Shown: positions 42,416-52,131 of the stretch, one piece after another
How the letters are laid out: every line of letters starts with the position of its first letter
Numbering within the stretch: the first letter of the stretch is position 1
DNA from: Fimenecus sp045632525
GTDB taxonomy: Bacteria; Bacillota; Clostridia; Oscillospirales; Acutalibacteraceae
DNA length: 64,000 nt
Reading direction: 5' to 3'
Assembly (NCBI GenBank): GCA_045632525.1
Contig: JAZQWV010000005.1
Span: 1 to 64,000, forward strand
Position numbers and translations under genes: made by a program
The notes under the pieces: model-generated
Told to the model about the DNA's origin: nothing
What the model saw: only the letters and a program-made list of their open reading frames with translations
Databases searched by the model: none

Positions 42416-42444
42416 AAAAGGGGCTTTTTTAAGTCCCTTTTTTC
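42416..42444 (+). terminator. Terminator after the membrane protein gene
   Basis: AAAAAGGGGC paired with GTCCCTTTTT around a short T/A loop. Confidence 0.8.
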
Positions 42445-42473
42445 TTGCCATTTATAATGTAATATGTTATAAT
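42445..42473 (+). promoter_or_regulatory. Promoter for ruvCAB-glmM
   Basis: TTGCCA (42445-42450), 17 bases, TATAAT (42468-42473), 29 bases before ruvC. Confidence 0.75.
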
Positions 42474-42502
42474 TAATCGATTATATAGTGAGGTAGTATG
42501 TC

Positions 42503-43003
42503 ATGGTGATTTTAGGCATCGACCCAGGCTATGCAATAGTGGGTTGGGGAGTAATCGATTACACAGCAAATCGCTTTCAGGTGTTGGCTTATGGCGCAGT
42601 TACAACCGAGGCAAAAACACCCTTTAACGAGCGTCTTGAAACTGTGTATGACGGAATACAAGACATTATAAATAAATATAAACCCGAAGCTTTGGCTATT
42701 GAAAAACTTTTCTATAATACTAACGCAAAAACAGTTATTGATGTAGCACAAGCAAGGGGAGTCATTAACCTTGCAGCGCAGAAAAACGGGCTCGATATTT
42801 TTGAATATACACCACTTCAAGTTAAACAGAGTGTTGTTGGTTATGGTAGAGCCGAGAAAAAGCAAGTGCAAGAAATGACAAGGGTTATCTTGAAGCTTGA
42901 AAAAGTGCCAAAGCCTGATGATACTGCCGATGCACTCGCGATGGCAATCTGCCATGCACACGCAAGTGGCTCACTTATGGGACGATTAAGAAATATTAAA
43001 TAA
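42503..43003 (+). CDS. ruvC: Crossover junction endodeoxyribonuclease RuvC
   Basis: 166 residues. Resolves Holliday junctions. Catalytic acids: Asp 7 in ILGIDPGYAIVGWG, Glu in AIEKLFYN, and the C-terminal pair in PDDTADALAMA. First gene of ruvC-ruvA-ruvB, with 12 bases to ruvA. Confidence 0.96.
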   Translation: MVILGIDPGYAIVGWGVIDYTANRFQVLAYGAVTTEAKTPFNERLETVYDGIQDIINKYKPEALAIEKLFYNTNAKTVIDVAQARGVINLAAQKNGLDIFEYTPLQVKQSVVGYGRAEKKQVQEMTRVILKLEKVPKPDDTADALAMAICHAHASGSLMGRLRNIK

Positions 43004-43015
43004 AGGGAAAATATT

Positions 43016-43621
43016 ATGATTTATTCAGTAACAGGCAATGTGGTTGCATTTGATACATCAATGGTTGCTATTGATGTTAACGGTGTTGCGTTTCATTGCA
43101 TAACAACTTTAACAACATCACAAAAATGTGCATCAGTTGGTGCAAAAGTCACTCTTTACACTTATATGAATGTCCGTGAAGATGCAATTGAGCTATTCGG
43201 TTTCTATGATAAAACTGAAATGGATTGCTTTAAAATGCTCATTACAGTTAATGGCGTTGGTCCTAAAATGGCTCTTGCAATTCTTTCAGAAATGTCATCA
43301 GATAAAGTGATTTTGAGCATCGCGGCAGGTGACTACAAAGCTCTCACAAAAGCAAACGGTGTTGGCCCAAAACTTGCGCAGAGAATTGTTATGGAATTAA
43401 AAGACAAAGTCGGCAAACTTGATGTTGTTTCAAATGACGACTTTGATATTTCAACTGTAAGCGCAACAATGGAGAATTCAAACACAGCTGAAGCAGTTGC
43501 AGCACTTGAAATGCTTGGCTATTCACAAACAGACGCTTCTGTTGCCGTCAGCAAAATCGATAGCAACTTGTCAGTTGAAGAGATTATCAAACAAGCACTC
43601 AAACTCATGATAGGGAGATAA
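43016..43621 (+). CDS. ruvA: Holliday junction DNA helicase subunit RuvA
   Basis: 201 residues. N-terminal OB fold (IYSVTGNVVAFD), central tandem helix-hairpin-helix (TVNGVGPKMALAIL and KANGVGPKLAQRIV), flexible linker, and C-terminal domain that contacts RuvB (AVAALEMLGYSQTDA). Forms the junction-binding part of the branch-migration motor. Confidence 0.96.
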   Translation: MIYSVTGNVVAFDTSMVAIDVNGVAFHCITTLTTSQKCASVGAKVTLYTYMNVREDAIELFGFYDKTEMDCFKMLITVNGVGPKMALAILSEMSSDKVILSIAAGDYKALTKANGVGPKLAQRIVMELKDKVGKLDVVSNDDFDISTVSATMENSNTAEAVAALEMLGYSQTDASVAVSKIDSNLSVEEIIKQALKLMIGR

Positions 43622-43623
43622 AA

Positions 43624-44670
43624 ATGATGGATTTTCAAGACGAAAACAGAATAATTACTCCTGATTTTACAGAAACGGACAGAGACATTGAAATCTCACT
43701 TCGTCCCAAAACTTTGACAGAATATATCGGTCAGGAAAAAGCAAAAGAAAATTTGAAAATATATATCGAAGCCGCAAAAAATCGTGGTGATACACTTGAC
43801 CATGTGCTTTTGTATGGCCCTCCAGGACTTGGCAAAACTACTCTTGCGGGAATTATTGCAAATGAAATGGGTGTGCAGATTCGTGTCACATCAGGCCCTG
43901 CAATTGAAAAACCAGGTGACCTTGCCGCACTTCTCACAAACCTTAATGACGGTGATGTGCTTTTCATTGACGAAATCCATCGTCTCTCTCGTGCAGTTGA
44001 AGAAGTTCTGTATCCTGCAATGGAAGATAATGCACTTGATATTATTATCGGCAAAGGCCCATCGGCTCGTTCAATCCGACTTGATTTGCCAAGATTTACA
44101 CTCGTAGGGGCTACAACCCGTGCAGGTCAACTCACAGCACCACTTCGTGACCGTTTCGGTGTTATTTTAAGACTTGAACTTTATACACCTGAAGAACTGT
44201 CACAGATTGTTAAGCGTAGCGCAGGCATTCTTGATATTTTTGCAGATGACGGCGGTGCATTAGAAATTGCATCTCGTTCTCGTGGCACACCAAGAATTGC
44301 AAACAGACTCTTAAAGAGAGCAAGAGACTTTGCTCAGGTTATGAGTAATGGCGTAATCAGTGAAGATAACGCAAAAATTGCACTTGGCAGAATGGAAATT
44401 GACGAAATCGGTCTTGATAATATTGACCGTTTAATGCTTACAACAATGATTAAAAACTTCAACGGTGGCCCTGTGGGACTTGAAACTCTCGCAGCAACAA
44501 TCGGTGAAGAAGCCGTAACAATCGAAGATGTTTATGAGCCATATTTAATGCAAATCGGCTTCCTTGCAAAAACTCCAAGGGGAAGAGTTGCAACACCGTT
44601 GGCTTATGAGCATTTAGGCTTTAAATTTAACGAAACAAACAAGAAAAACTCACAAACATCACTCTTTTAA
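43624..44670 (+). CDS. ruvB: Holliday junction DNA helicase RuvB
   Basis: 348 residues. AAA+ ATPase: Walker A YGPPGLGKTTLA, Walker B LFIDEIHRL, sensor 1 in LVGATTRAG, and the C-terminal winged helix with TPRGRVATPLAYEHLG. Drives branch migration. Starts three bases after ruvA; a second ATG at 43627 is an alternative start. Confidence 0.97.
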   Translation: MMDFQDENRIITPDFTETDRDIEISLRPKTLTEYIGQEKAKENLKIYIEAAKNRGDTLDHVLLYGPPGLGKTTLAGIIANEMGVQIRVTSGPAIEKPGDLAALLTNLNDGDVLFIDEIHRLSRAVEEVLYPAMEDNALDIIIGKGPSARSIRLDLPRFTLVGATTRAGQLTAPLRDRFGVILRLELYTPEELSQIVKRSAGILDIFADDGGALEIASRSRGTPRIANRLLKRARDFAQVMSNGVISEDNAKIALGRMEIDEIGLDNIDRLMLTTMIKNFNGGPVGLETLAATIGEEAVTIEDVYEPYLMQIGFLAKTPRGRVATPLAYEHLGFKFNETNKKNSQTSLF

Positions 44671-44682
44671 GGAGATATTATA

Positions 44683-46035
44683 ATGGGTAGACTTTTTGGT
44701 ACAGATGGCGCAAGAGGCGTTGCAAATACAGAACTTACATGTGAATTATCAATGCAGATAGGCCGTGCAGCAGCAATGGTGCTCAGCAAAAACTTGAATG
44801 GCAAAAAGCCAAAAGTGCTTATCGGACTTGATACTCGTGCATCTTCACAAATGCTCGAAAATGCAATTACAGCAGGACTTTGTTCAGTTGGTGCAGATGT
44901 TTTGAAATTAGGCGTTGTGCCAACTCCTGCAGTGGCATATCTTGTAAAGGAATACGGCTATGATGCGGGTATTATGATTTCAGCATCACACAACCCTTGT
45001 GAATATAACGGAATTAAAATATTTCAGTCAAATGGTTATAAATTACCCGATGCACTTGAAAATGAAATTGAAGCAATTATTCTTGACAACGCAACAGAAA
45101 TTCCAACTCCGGTAGGTGGTGGGGTAGGTAATGCAAAGAGAAAAGCAGATGCAATCAATGATTATATTGAGCATCTTCTTTCTGCAACAAATATGAGCTT
45201 CAAAGGTTACAAAATCGCCCTTGACTGTGCAAACGGTTCTTCAAGTGTTTCAGCAGAAGAAGTTTTCACTCGTCTTGGCGCAGAAGTGATTGTTATCAGT
45301 GATAAGCCAGACGGTGTGAATATCAATAAAGATTGTGGCTCAACACATCTTGAAAATTTGCAAAAGGTTGTTGTAGAAAACGGTTGTGATTTAGGCTTTG
45401 CATTTGATGGTGACGCTGACAGAATGCTTGCAGTTGACCATACAGGTGCCGTTGTTGACGGTGACAAGTGCATCGCAGTTTGTGCAAAACACATGAAAGA
45501 ATTGGGCAAACTCAAAAAAGACACAGCAGTTGTTACCGTTATGAGTAATATGGGCTTCTTCAAATTCTGCGAAGAAAACGGAATCAAATGTGAAAAAACA
45601 AATGTTGGTGACCGTTATGTTCTTGAAAATATGAGTGCTAATGGTTATAGCATCGGCGGTGAGCAGTCAGGCCATATTATCTTCTTACAATATGCAACAA
45701 CGGGTGATGGTCAACTTTCTGCTATCCAACTTTTAGCAGTTGTAAAAGATACAGGCAAAACTCTTAAAGAACTTGCCGACGAAATGGAAGTTTATCCACA
45801 GGTGCTTATTAATGTGCGTGTTTCAAACTTTGGTAAAGCACAGTTTAAAAAAGATAAAGAAGTACAGAATGCAATTAAACAAGTCGAAGAAAAGCTGGGT
45901 GACGAAGGTCGAATTCTTGTGCGCCTTTCAGGTACAGAGCCACTTATCCGTGTAATGCTTGAAGGCAAAGACTATGAACAGATTAAAGAACTCGGTGAAT
46001 CAGTTGCATCAGTAATTAGGGAAAGATTAGTATAA
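44683..46035 (+). CDS. glmM: Phosphoglucosamine mutase
   Basis: 450 residues. Converts glucosamine 6-phosphate to glucosamine 1-phosphate for UDP-GlcNAc and peptidoglycan synthesis. GlmM opening GRLFGTDGARGVAN, phosphoserine loop ISASHNP, metal loop FDGDADRM, sugar loop GGEQSGH, and phosphate-binding RLSGTEPLIRV. Starts 13 bases after ruvB and shares a base with the next gene. Confidence 0.96.
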   Translation: MGRLFGTDGARGVANTELTCELSMQIGRAAAMVLSKNLNGKKPKVLIGLDTRASSQMLENAITAGLCSVGADVLKLGVVPTPAVAYLVKEYGYDAGIMISASHNPCEYNGIKIFQSNGYKLPDALENEIEAIILDNATEIPTPVGGGVGNAKRKADAINDYIEHLLSATNMSFKGYKIALDCANGSSSVSAEEVFTRLGAEVIVISDKPDGVNINKDCGSTHLENLQKVVVENGCDLGFAFDGDADRMLAVDHTGAVVDGDKCIAVCAKHMKELGKLKKDTAVVTVMSNMGFFKFCEENGIKCEKTNVGDRYVLENMSANGYSIGGEQSGHIIFLQYATTGDGQLSAIQLLAVVKDTGKTLKELADEMEVYPQVLINVRVSNFGKAQFKKDKEVQNAIKQVEEKLGDEGRILVRLSGTEPLIRVMLEGKDYEQIKELGESVASVIRERLV

Positions 46036-46898
46036 TGAGAGTAGCAGATAATTGGAAAGACTATGAATTAATAGATTGTTCTTGTGGTGAAAGACTTGAG
46101 AGATGGGGGAATATCACTCTTATTCGTCCTGACCCACAAGTAATCTGGAAAACCGAAAAGAAAAATCCACTCTGGAAAAAAGCTGACGCTGTCTATCACC
46201 GTTCAAATTCAGGTGGTGGACAATGGGAAATCAGAAATAAAATTCCTGATTTTTGGACAATCAACTACCGTGATTTAACATTTAATATTAAAACAATGGG
46301 ATTTAAGCATACAGGTCTTTTTCCTGAACAAGCAACAAACTGGGATAGAGTTGCAGAAGTTATCAAAAATGCAAACCGTGAAGTTAAAGTGTTAAATCTC
46401 TTTGCTTACACAGGTGGCGCAACAATTTCTGCACTTAAAGCAGGCGCTTCTGTGTGCCATGTTGACGCATCAAAGGGCATGACTCTTTGGGCAAAAGAAA
46501 ATGCAGTGAGTTCAGGCGTTGCGGACAAACCTGTTCGCTGGATAGTTGATGATTGTATCAAATTTGTTCAGCGTGAAATCCGTCGTGGTAATAAATATGA
46601 CATTATTATTATGGACCCACCATCTTATGGTAGAGGTCCGGGTGGTGAGGTCTGGAAACTTGAAAACGAAGTTTACGAATTTGTTGAGCTTTGCAGTCAG
46701 GTGTTATCGGATGACCCACTTATGATGCTTATAAACTCATACACAACAGGACTTAGTCCTTCAGTTATGGAATATATTTTAGGCGCAGTTGTGAAAACAC
46801 GCTTTGGTGGTCAGGTTACAGGTAGCGAAATTGGACTTCGCGCTACTGAAAACGGACTTGTATTACCTTGTGGCGCATCTGCAATTTGGAGTAAGTAA
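46035..46898 (+). CDS. Class I SAM-dependent methyltransferase, RlmI/RlmK-like
   Basis: 287 residues. The core has NLFAYTGGATISALKAGA (SAM-binding), HVDASKGMTLWAKENA, and MDPPSYGRG, an NPPY-type motif of rRNA base methyltransferases such as RlmI and RlmK. The N-terminal PUA domain of RlmI is absent. The rRNA target is therefore uncertain. One-base overlap with glmM. Confidence 0.85.
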   Translation: MRVADNWKDYELIDCSCGERLERWGNITLIRPDPQVIWKTEKKNPLWKKADAVYHRSNSGGGQWEIRNKIPDFWTINYRDLTFNIKTMGFKHTGLFPEQATNWDRVAEVIKNANREVKVLNLFAYTGGATISALKAGASVCHVDASKGMTLWAKENAVSSGVADKPVRWIVDDCIKFVQREIRRGNKYDIIIMDPPSYGRGPGGEVWKLENEVYEFVELCSQVLSDDPLMMLINSYTTGLSPSVMEYILGAVVKTRFGGQVTGSEIGLRATENGLVLPCGASAIWSK

Positions 46899-46901
46899 TT
46901 A

Positions 46902-47753
46902 ATGGCAATTATTAAATTTGAAAATGTAACATTCCGATATGAAAGTGACGAAGAAGGTGTAGTTTTAGCACCTGCTGTCAAAGATTTCTCTTTGTCAATT
47001 GACAAAGGTGAATTTGTGGCAATTCTTGGTCACAATGGCTCTGGTAAAAGCACATTGGCAAAACTTGCTAACGGACTTTTGCTTCCTGAAAAGGGTAGAG
47101 TATTAGTTGATGGAATGGATACAATTAACGAAGAAGACGACATAAAAATTAAACAGACAGTTGGCGTGGTTTTCCAAAACCCCGATAACCAAATTGTTGC
47201 AACAATAGTTGAAGAAGATGTGGCTTTTGGACCTGAAAATTTAGGTATTGAGCCCAATGAGATTCGCAGACGAGTTGACAATGCTCTTAAAACTGTGGGT
47301 ATGTATGAATATCGTAAACATGGTCCACACAAGTTGTCAGGTGGTCAGAAACAACGCGTTGCAATTGCAGGTATAATCGCAATGGAGCCTCGTTGCATCA
47401 TTCTTGATGAACCAACAGCAATGCTCGACCCAATTGGTCGTCGTGATGTAATGAATGCAATCAAGCGACTTAATCGTGATTTGGGAATAACAGTTGTTTT
47501 TATAACTCATTATATGGAAGAAGCAGTTGAAGCCGACAGAATTGTGGTTATGGATGATAGCAGACTTTTGATGGATGGAACACCAAAGCAAGTCTTTGCA
47601 GATGCTGAAAAAATTCGCAGTATCGGTCTTGATGTGCCACAAACTTGTCAGTTATCCGAAATGCTTCGTGCAGATGGTATCAAACTCAAAAACGATTTGT
47701 TAAGCATCGACGAATTAGTCGAAAATATAGATGATTTATTGAAAGGTCAGTAA
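46902..47753 (+). CDS. ecfA1: Energy-coupling factor transporter ATPase EcfA1
   Basis: 283 residues. ABC ATPase with Walker A GHNGSGKST, Q-loop FQNPDNQ, signature LSGGQKQR and Walker B CIILDEPTAMLDP. With EcfA2 and EcfT it forms the shared energising module that serves vitamin-binding S subunits encoded elsewhere. First gene of ecfA1-ecfA2-ecfT-truA. Confidence 0.95.
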   Translation: MAIIKFENVTFRYESDEEGVVLAPAVKDFSLSIDKGEFVAILGHNGSGKSTLAKLANGLLLPEKGRVLVDGMDTINEEDDIKIKQTVGVVFQNPDNQIVATIVEEDVAFGPENLGIEPNEIRRRVDNALKTVGMYEYRKHGPHKLSGGQKQRVAIAGIIAMEPRCIILDEPTAMLDPIGRRDVMNAIKRLNRDLGITVVFITHYMEEAVEADRIVVMDDSRLLMDGTPKQVFADAEKIRSIGLDVPQTCQLSEMLRADGIKLKNDLLSIDELVENIDDLLKGQ

Positions 47754-47756
47754 GAA

Positions 47757-48623
47757 ATGTCCCACTTGCAAACAGAAAATTTAACATATATTTACGGTGC
47801 GGGCACTCCTTTCAAAATCACCGCGCTGGATAACATAAATATTAATATTGAAAAAGGCGACTTTGTTGCTATAATCGGGCACACAGGCTCAGGTAAAAGT
47901 ACACTCGTTCAACATCTCAATGGACTTTTAAAACCAACAGACGGCAAGATTTTTCTTGATGGTGAAAATATCCATCAGTCAAAATCAAAGCTTTTTGATA
48001 CTCGTTTTCGTGTTGGTCTTTGCTTCCAATATCCCGAATATCAGCTCTTTGAAAGCACAGTTTACAAAGATATTGCTTTTGGCCCAACAAATATGGGGCT
48101 TTCCCAAACGGAGATTGACGAGCGTGTTAGAAAAGCTGCAAAATATGTTGGTCTTTCCGACGAAATGCTCTCAAAATCTCCCTTTGATTTGTCAGGTGGC
48201 GAGAAAAGAAGAGTAGCCATTGCAGGTGTAATCTCAATGGAGCCTGAAATTCTTATTCTCGACGAGCCAACAAGCGGTCTTGACCCAATGGGTAGAGAAC
48301 AAATTTTTGACCTTATTCAGAATTATCGTGAAAAAACAGGTAGCACTGTTATTATTGTTTCACACAGTATGGATGATGTTGCTCGTTTTGCTACAAAAGT
48401 TATCGTTATGAACGACGCAAAAGTCGATTTAACGGGTTCAGTTGACGAGATTTTTGAGAATAGCGCCCATCTTCGTGAGATTGGTCTTTCAGTTCCACAA
48501 ATCACAGAAGTGTTTATAAAACTTCGTGAAAAGGGTTATCCCGTCAGCGAAAAGGTTTACACAGTTGAGCAGGGATACACGCAACTCAAAAGACTTTTTG
48601 AGGGGAGTGTGAACAATGATTAA
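47757..48623 (+). CDS. ecfA2: Energy-coupling factor transporter ATPase EcfA2
   Basis: 288 residues. Second ATPase of the pair: Walker A GHTGSGKST, Q-loop FQYPEYQLF typical of EcfA2, signature LSGGEKRR, Walker B LILDEPTSGLDP. Spaced three bases after ecfA1 and overlapping ecfT by eight. Confidence 0.95.
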   Translation: MSHLQTENLTYIYGAGTPFKITALDNININIEKGDFVAIIGHTGSGKSTLVQHLNGLLKPTDGKIFLDGENIHQSKSKLFDTRFRVGLCFQYPEYQLFESTVYKDIAFGPTNMGLSQTEIDERVRKAAKYVGLSDEMLSKSPFDLSGGEKRRVAIAGVISMEPEILILDEPTSGLDPMGREQIFDLIQNYREKTGSTVIIVSHSMDDVARFATKVIVMNDAKVDLTGSVDEIFENSAHLREIGLSVPQITEVFIKLREKGYPVSEKVYTVEQGYTQLKRLFEGSVNND

Positions 48624-49458
48624 AGACATCACTCTCGGTCAGTATTTTCCAATGGATTCCGTTGTTCACAAACTTGACCCAAGAATGAAATTGTTGTTTG
48701 TAACATCATTTATTGTGATGGTGTTTCTTTCAAATAACTTTATCTCATTGGCATTTTGTTTTGGAATAACAGCATTGGTGATAGCGATTTCAAAAATTCC
48801 ACTTAAATCAGTTTTGAAAGGTTTAAAACCAATCATTTTGATTGTTGTAATCACATCTATTTTGCAAATTGCTTACAACGATGGTGGAATTACACTTGTC
48901 GATGTGTGGAAAATCAAAATTACAAGCGGTGGCGTGTTGACTGCTGTATTTATGGCTTTGAGAATATCATTGCTTATTGTAATGAGCACAATGCTCACAT
49001 ATACAACATCCCCAACATCACTTACAAACGGACTTGACCGTATTTTTGCACCATTCAAGAAAATTGGACTTGATTTTCACACAATAACAATGATAATGAC
49101 AATTGCTTTGCGCTTTATTCCAACTCTCATTGAAGAAGTTGATAAAATTATGAGTGCCCAAAAAAGCCGTGGTGCAAACTTTGAACAGGGTAGCATCATA
49201 AAACGCGCAAAAGCACTTATCCCGTTGTTTATTCCTTTGCTTTTTAACTCAATAAGACGCGCTTATGAGTTGGCAAATGCAATGACTTGCCGTTGTTATA
49301 ACGGGGGACAGGGCAAAACAACAATGAATGCATTAAAATTCTCAAAAAGAGATTATCTTGGTCTTTTAGCAGTAATTTTAGTGATAGCTTCCATAATCTT
49401 ACTCAATATTTATTGTGGTGAATATAATGCGGAATTTACTTTTGGTCTTGCGATATAA
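48616..49458 (+). CDS. ecfT: Energy-coupling factor transporter transmembrane protein EcfT
   Basis: 280 residues with about five to six membrane helices. Coupling motifs of the Ala-Arg-Gly type are visible: AQKSRGANF and ANAMTCRCYNGG, which contact the two ATPases. The conserved LDPRMKLL lies near the start. Its end overlaps truA by about 32 bases. Confidence 0.94.
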   Translation: MIKDITLGQYFPMDSVVHKLDPRMKLLFVTSFIVMVFLSNNFISLAFCFGITALVIAISKIPLKSVLKGLKPIILIVVITSILQIAYNDGGITLVDVWKIKITSGGVLTAVFMALRISLLIVMSTMLTYTTSPTSLTNGLDRIFAPFKKIGLDFHTITMIMTIALRFIPTLIEEVDKIMSAQKSRGANFEQGSIIKRAKALIPLFIPLLFNSIRRAYELANAMTCRCYNGGQGKTTMNALKFSKRDYLGLLAVILVIASIILLNIYCGEYNAEFTFGLAI

Positions 49459-50161
49459 CGGAACAAGTTTTCACGGTTGGCAAATTCAACCTAATGGAAA
49501 TACCGTTCAGCAAGAATTATGTAACGCTTTTAAAAATATAAATGGCAAAGATGAAAATATAATAGGGTGCAGTCGTACAGATGCAGGAGTTCATGCTAAT
49601 ATGTTCTGTTGTAATGTGCGAACAGAATGTAATGTTCCAACAGAAAAAATACCCGATGCACTTAATTTTTATCTTCCACCCGAAATATCAGTTTATGATT
49701 GCAAAGAGGTTGATTACGACTTTCACGCAAGATATGACAGTTGTGGTAAAGAGTATGTTTATTTAATTTATAACGGAAGATATCGCAACCCTTTCTATGA
49801 AAATAAAGCAATGTTTTACCCTTATGAATTAGATGCAGAAATGCTTGATACGCAAGCAAAATCATTTGTTGGAATTCACGATTTCTCTGCTTTTTGTAGT
49901 GTAGGTAGTGAAGTGCAAGATAAAACTCGTGAAATCTATGATTGCTCTGTTTCAAGAAAAGACGATTTAGTTGAAATCAGAGTCAGAGGTAATGGATTTT
50001 TATATAATATGGTGCGAATTATTGTGGGTACCTTGCTCGATATTCAAAGGGGTAAAATCGAAAAAGGTACAATTTTGCAGATTATAGAAAGTAAAAATCG
50101 TGATAATGCAGGCGTAACTGCAGAGGCTTGTGGGTTATATCTCAATAAAGTTTATTATTGA
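49427..50161 (+). CDS. truA: tRNA pseudouridine synthase A
   Basis: 244 residues from ATG 49427 (MRNLLLVLRYNGTSFHGWQ); in-frame GTG codons at 49415 and 49418 would add four or three residues. Makes pseudouridine at tRNA positions 38-40. Catalytic Asp in SRTDAGVHA. Other family motifs: HARYDSCGKEYVYLI and RGNGFLYNMVRIIVG. The order ecfA1-ecfA2-ecfT-truA is conserved in Bacillota. Confidence 0.95.
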   Translation: MRNLLLVLRYNGTSFHGWQIQPNGNTVQQELCNAFKNINGKDENIIGCSRTDAGVHANMFCCNVRTECNVPTEKIPDALNFYLPPEISVYDCKEVDYDFHARYDSCGKEYVYLIYNGRYRNPFYENKAMFYPYELDAEMLDTQAKSFVGIHDFSAFCSVGSEVQDKTREIYDCSVSRKDDLVEIRVRGNGFLYNMVRIIVGTLLDIQRGKIEKGTILQIIESKNRDNAGVTAEACGLYLNKVYY

Positions 50162-50176
50162 TGTGTGGTGATTTGA

Positions 50177-51385
50177 GTGGCACAAAAGAAAAAGGTGAAA
50201 AAGCCAATAAAACTCGATAAAATAATGAAAAAAGGTGTCAGCAATAAAACAGTTAAAACAATGAAATTGCTTGCAATTATTCTTGTGGTTTTATTGTTAA
50301 TTTTAATTGCTGCTGCACAGTTTGGTGGCGTAACATTCTCAACTGTCAGTGACTATTTTGCATCTGCAATGGCGAAACTTGGCACGGGTGAAGGTTATCC
50401 TTATAGCGTAAACAGTATAGAAATCGAAGATGTGGGACTCACAAATTCAGACTTGGTTTTAGTCTATGATTCCAATGTTAAAGTGTTGAATTCCACAGCA
50501 AAAGAAATTTCAAATATTGCTCATGATTATGATTATCCTGTAATCAGCACCAATAGTGGCCGAATTCTTCTTTTTGATGAAGGCTCAAAGAAATTCAGAG
50601 TTCAGTCAAAGACAAGAGTGCTCTATGAAAAAGAAATGGAACACATAATCTTAACAGGTGAGATGGGAAAAGACGGCTCAGTTGCAATAGCAACAAGAGC
50701 AGATAATGCAGAGAGTATGTTGACCGTATTCGACAGCAATCGTGAACAGGTCTTTGCTTGGAAATGTGCAAAAGAGCATATAGTTTCTTGCGATATTTCT
50801 GATAATGGCAAAAACTTTGTAGTGGCTGTCTTGGGTGTAAATAACGGTTCAGTTTATACAAAGGTACACATCTTCAATAAGAGCAAAATAGAACCTACAG
50901 CAACATTTGAATATACAGATTCAGCAATAGCGAATGTTAAGTTCCTTTCAAATGAAACTGTAATGGTAATGGGAAACAATGTCTGCGAAATTATCAATGG
51001 TAATGAAGTTAAAGAAAAGGTTGATGTTTCAGTCAATACAACTTATCAACTCTTTATTTCAGATAATAACAACGCAATACTTGTTCTCTCAAAATATTCA
51101 AGTACAACTCAGAAAATAATTAAAGTTTATAATAAATCAGGTAAAGAACTCTTTACCCAAGAAATTGAGGGAATGGTTAAATCCGTTTCAACTGATGGTA
51201 AATATGTGGCAGTCCTTACAGGTAGCAATGTGCAGATGTTTACAATGAAAGGCAAACCTTGTGGTAGTGCCGAAGTAAATGCTGACGCACAAAAAGTTCT
51301 CGTCAATTCAAGAAATACATACATTTATTCATCCGACGCAATTACCCTTTACTCATCAGTAGGGGATAACAAAGATAAAGACTAA
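50177..51385 (+). CDS. DUF5711-type membrane-anchored protein, propeller-like
   Basis: 402 residues with GTG start at 50177. A Lys-rich cytoplasmic segment (1-28), one membrane helix (about 30-50), then an extracytoplasmic part rich in regularly spaced beta strands (LVLVYDSNVKVLN, VAIATRADNAES, NFVVAVLGV) that looks like a beta-propeller. It resembles DUF5711 proteins; function unknown. It comes before cvpA and pgsA, so a cell-envelope role is possible. Confidence 0.75.
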   Translation: MAQKKKVKKPIKLDKIMKKGVSNKTVKTMKLLAIILVVLLLILIAAAQFGGVTFSTVSDYFASAMAKLGTGEGYPYSVNSIEIEDVGLTNSDLVLVYDSNVKVLNSTAKEISNIAHDYDYPVISTNSGRILLFDEGSKKFRVQSKTRVLYEKEMEHIILTGEMGKDGSVAIATRADNAESMLTVFDSNREQVFAWKCAKEHIVSCDISDNGKNFVVAVLGVNNGSVYTKVHIFNKSKIEPTATFEYTDSAIANVKFLSNETVMVMGNNVCEIINGNEVKEKVDVSVNTTYQLFISDNNNAILVLSKYSSTTQKIIKVYNKSGKELFTQEIEGMVKSVSTDGKYVAVLTGSNVQMFTMKGKPCGSAEVNADAQKVLVNSRNTYIYSSDAITLYSSVGDNKDKD

Positions 51386-51402
51386 TTTATGAGGTGATTT
51401 AT

Positions 51403-52119
51403 ATGTCAATAATTTTAGATGTTATTCTTATCGCAGTTTTCGCAGCTTATGTAATAACTGCAGCAAAAAAAGGTTTTGTAAGAACATTATTAGAACTTGT
51501 AGCAGTTGTTGCAGCAATCTTCTTGTCATTCCAGATAAGTCCTGTAATTGCACAATCAGTCTATGATGGTTTTGTTGAAAAAGAAATTGTGAATGCACTT
51601 GAAGAACAAATTAATGAAAATGTTGATGCTTTGTCAGTAACAGAAACAGCAAATGCAGTTTTAGACTCAATTCCTGATTTTGCAGTTTCATTGGCATCAT
51701 CAGCAGGTGTTGAAATTTCAACTATTAAAGACCAGATTGCATCACAGAAAATTGATTCACAGAATCTTGCACAAAGTCTTGTTGATAAAATCGCAGAACC
51801 AATTGTTGTTGGTGCATTGACAATAATTATCTTTATTTTATTAGCAGTTGTGTTAATGATAGTTTTGAAATTTGTAGCAAAACTCATTTCAAAACTCTTT
51901 AATATTCCACTTGTTAAATCACTTAATAAGAGTCTTGGTGGCGTTTTGGGTGCAATTAAAGGTGCTCTTGTACTTTTGGTTATCTGCACAGCACTTCGTT
52001 TCATCTTTGGCGGTGGCGAGGGCGAATTATCAGTTGCAGTGAATGACTCTTTTGTGGTTGGTTTGCTTGATGAAATCAATCCGTTAATAGATTCTCTTAA
52101 AGAATTTGTTATTAAATAA
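51403..52119 (+). CDS. CvpA family membrane protein
   Basis: 238 residues from ATG 51403, after GAGGTGA. Helices at about 4-25, 28-50, 140-165 and 185-205, with an extracytoplasmic segment between the second and third. The opening DVILIAVFAAYVITAAKKGFVRTLLEL matches the CvpA/colicin V production family. Its exact role is unclear in Gram-positives. Confidence 0.85.
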   Translation: MSIILDVILIAVFAAYVITAAKKGFVRTLLELVAVVAAIFLSFQISPVIAQSVYDGFVEKEIVNALEEQINENVDALSVTETANAVLDSIPDFAVSLASSAGVEISTIKDQIASQKIDSQNLAQSLVDKIAEPIVVGALTIIIFILLAVVLMIVLKFVAKLISKLFNIPLVKSLNKSLGGVLGAIKGALVLLVICTALRFIFGGGEGELSVAVNDSFVVGLLDEINPLIDSLKEFVIK

Positions 52120-52131
52120 TGAGGTGTAATT

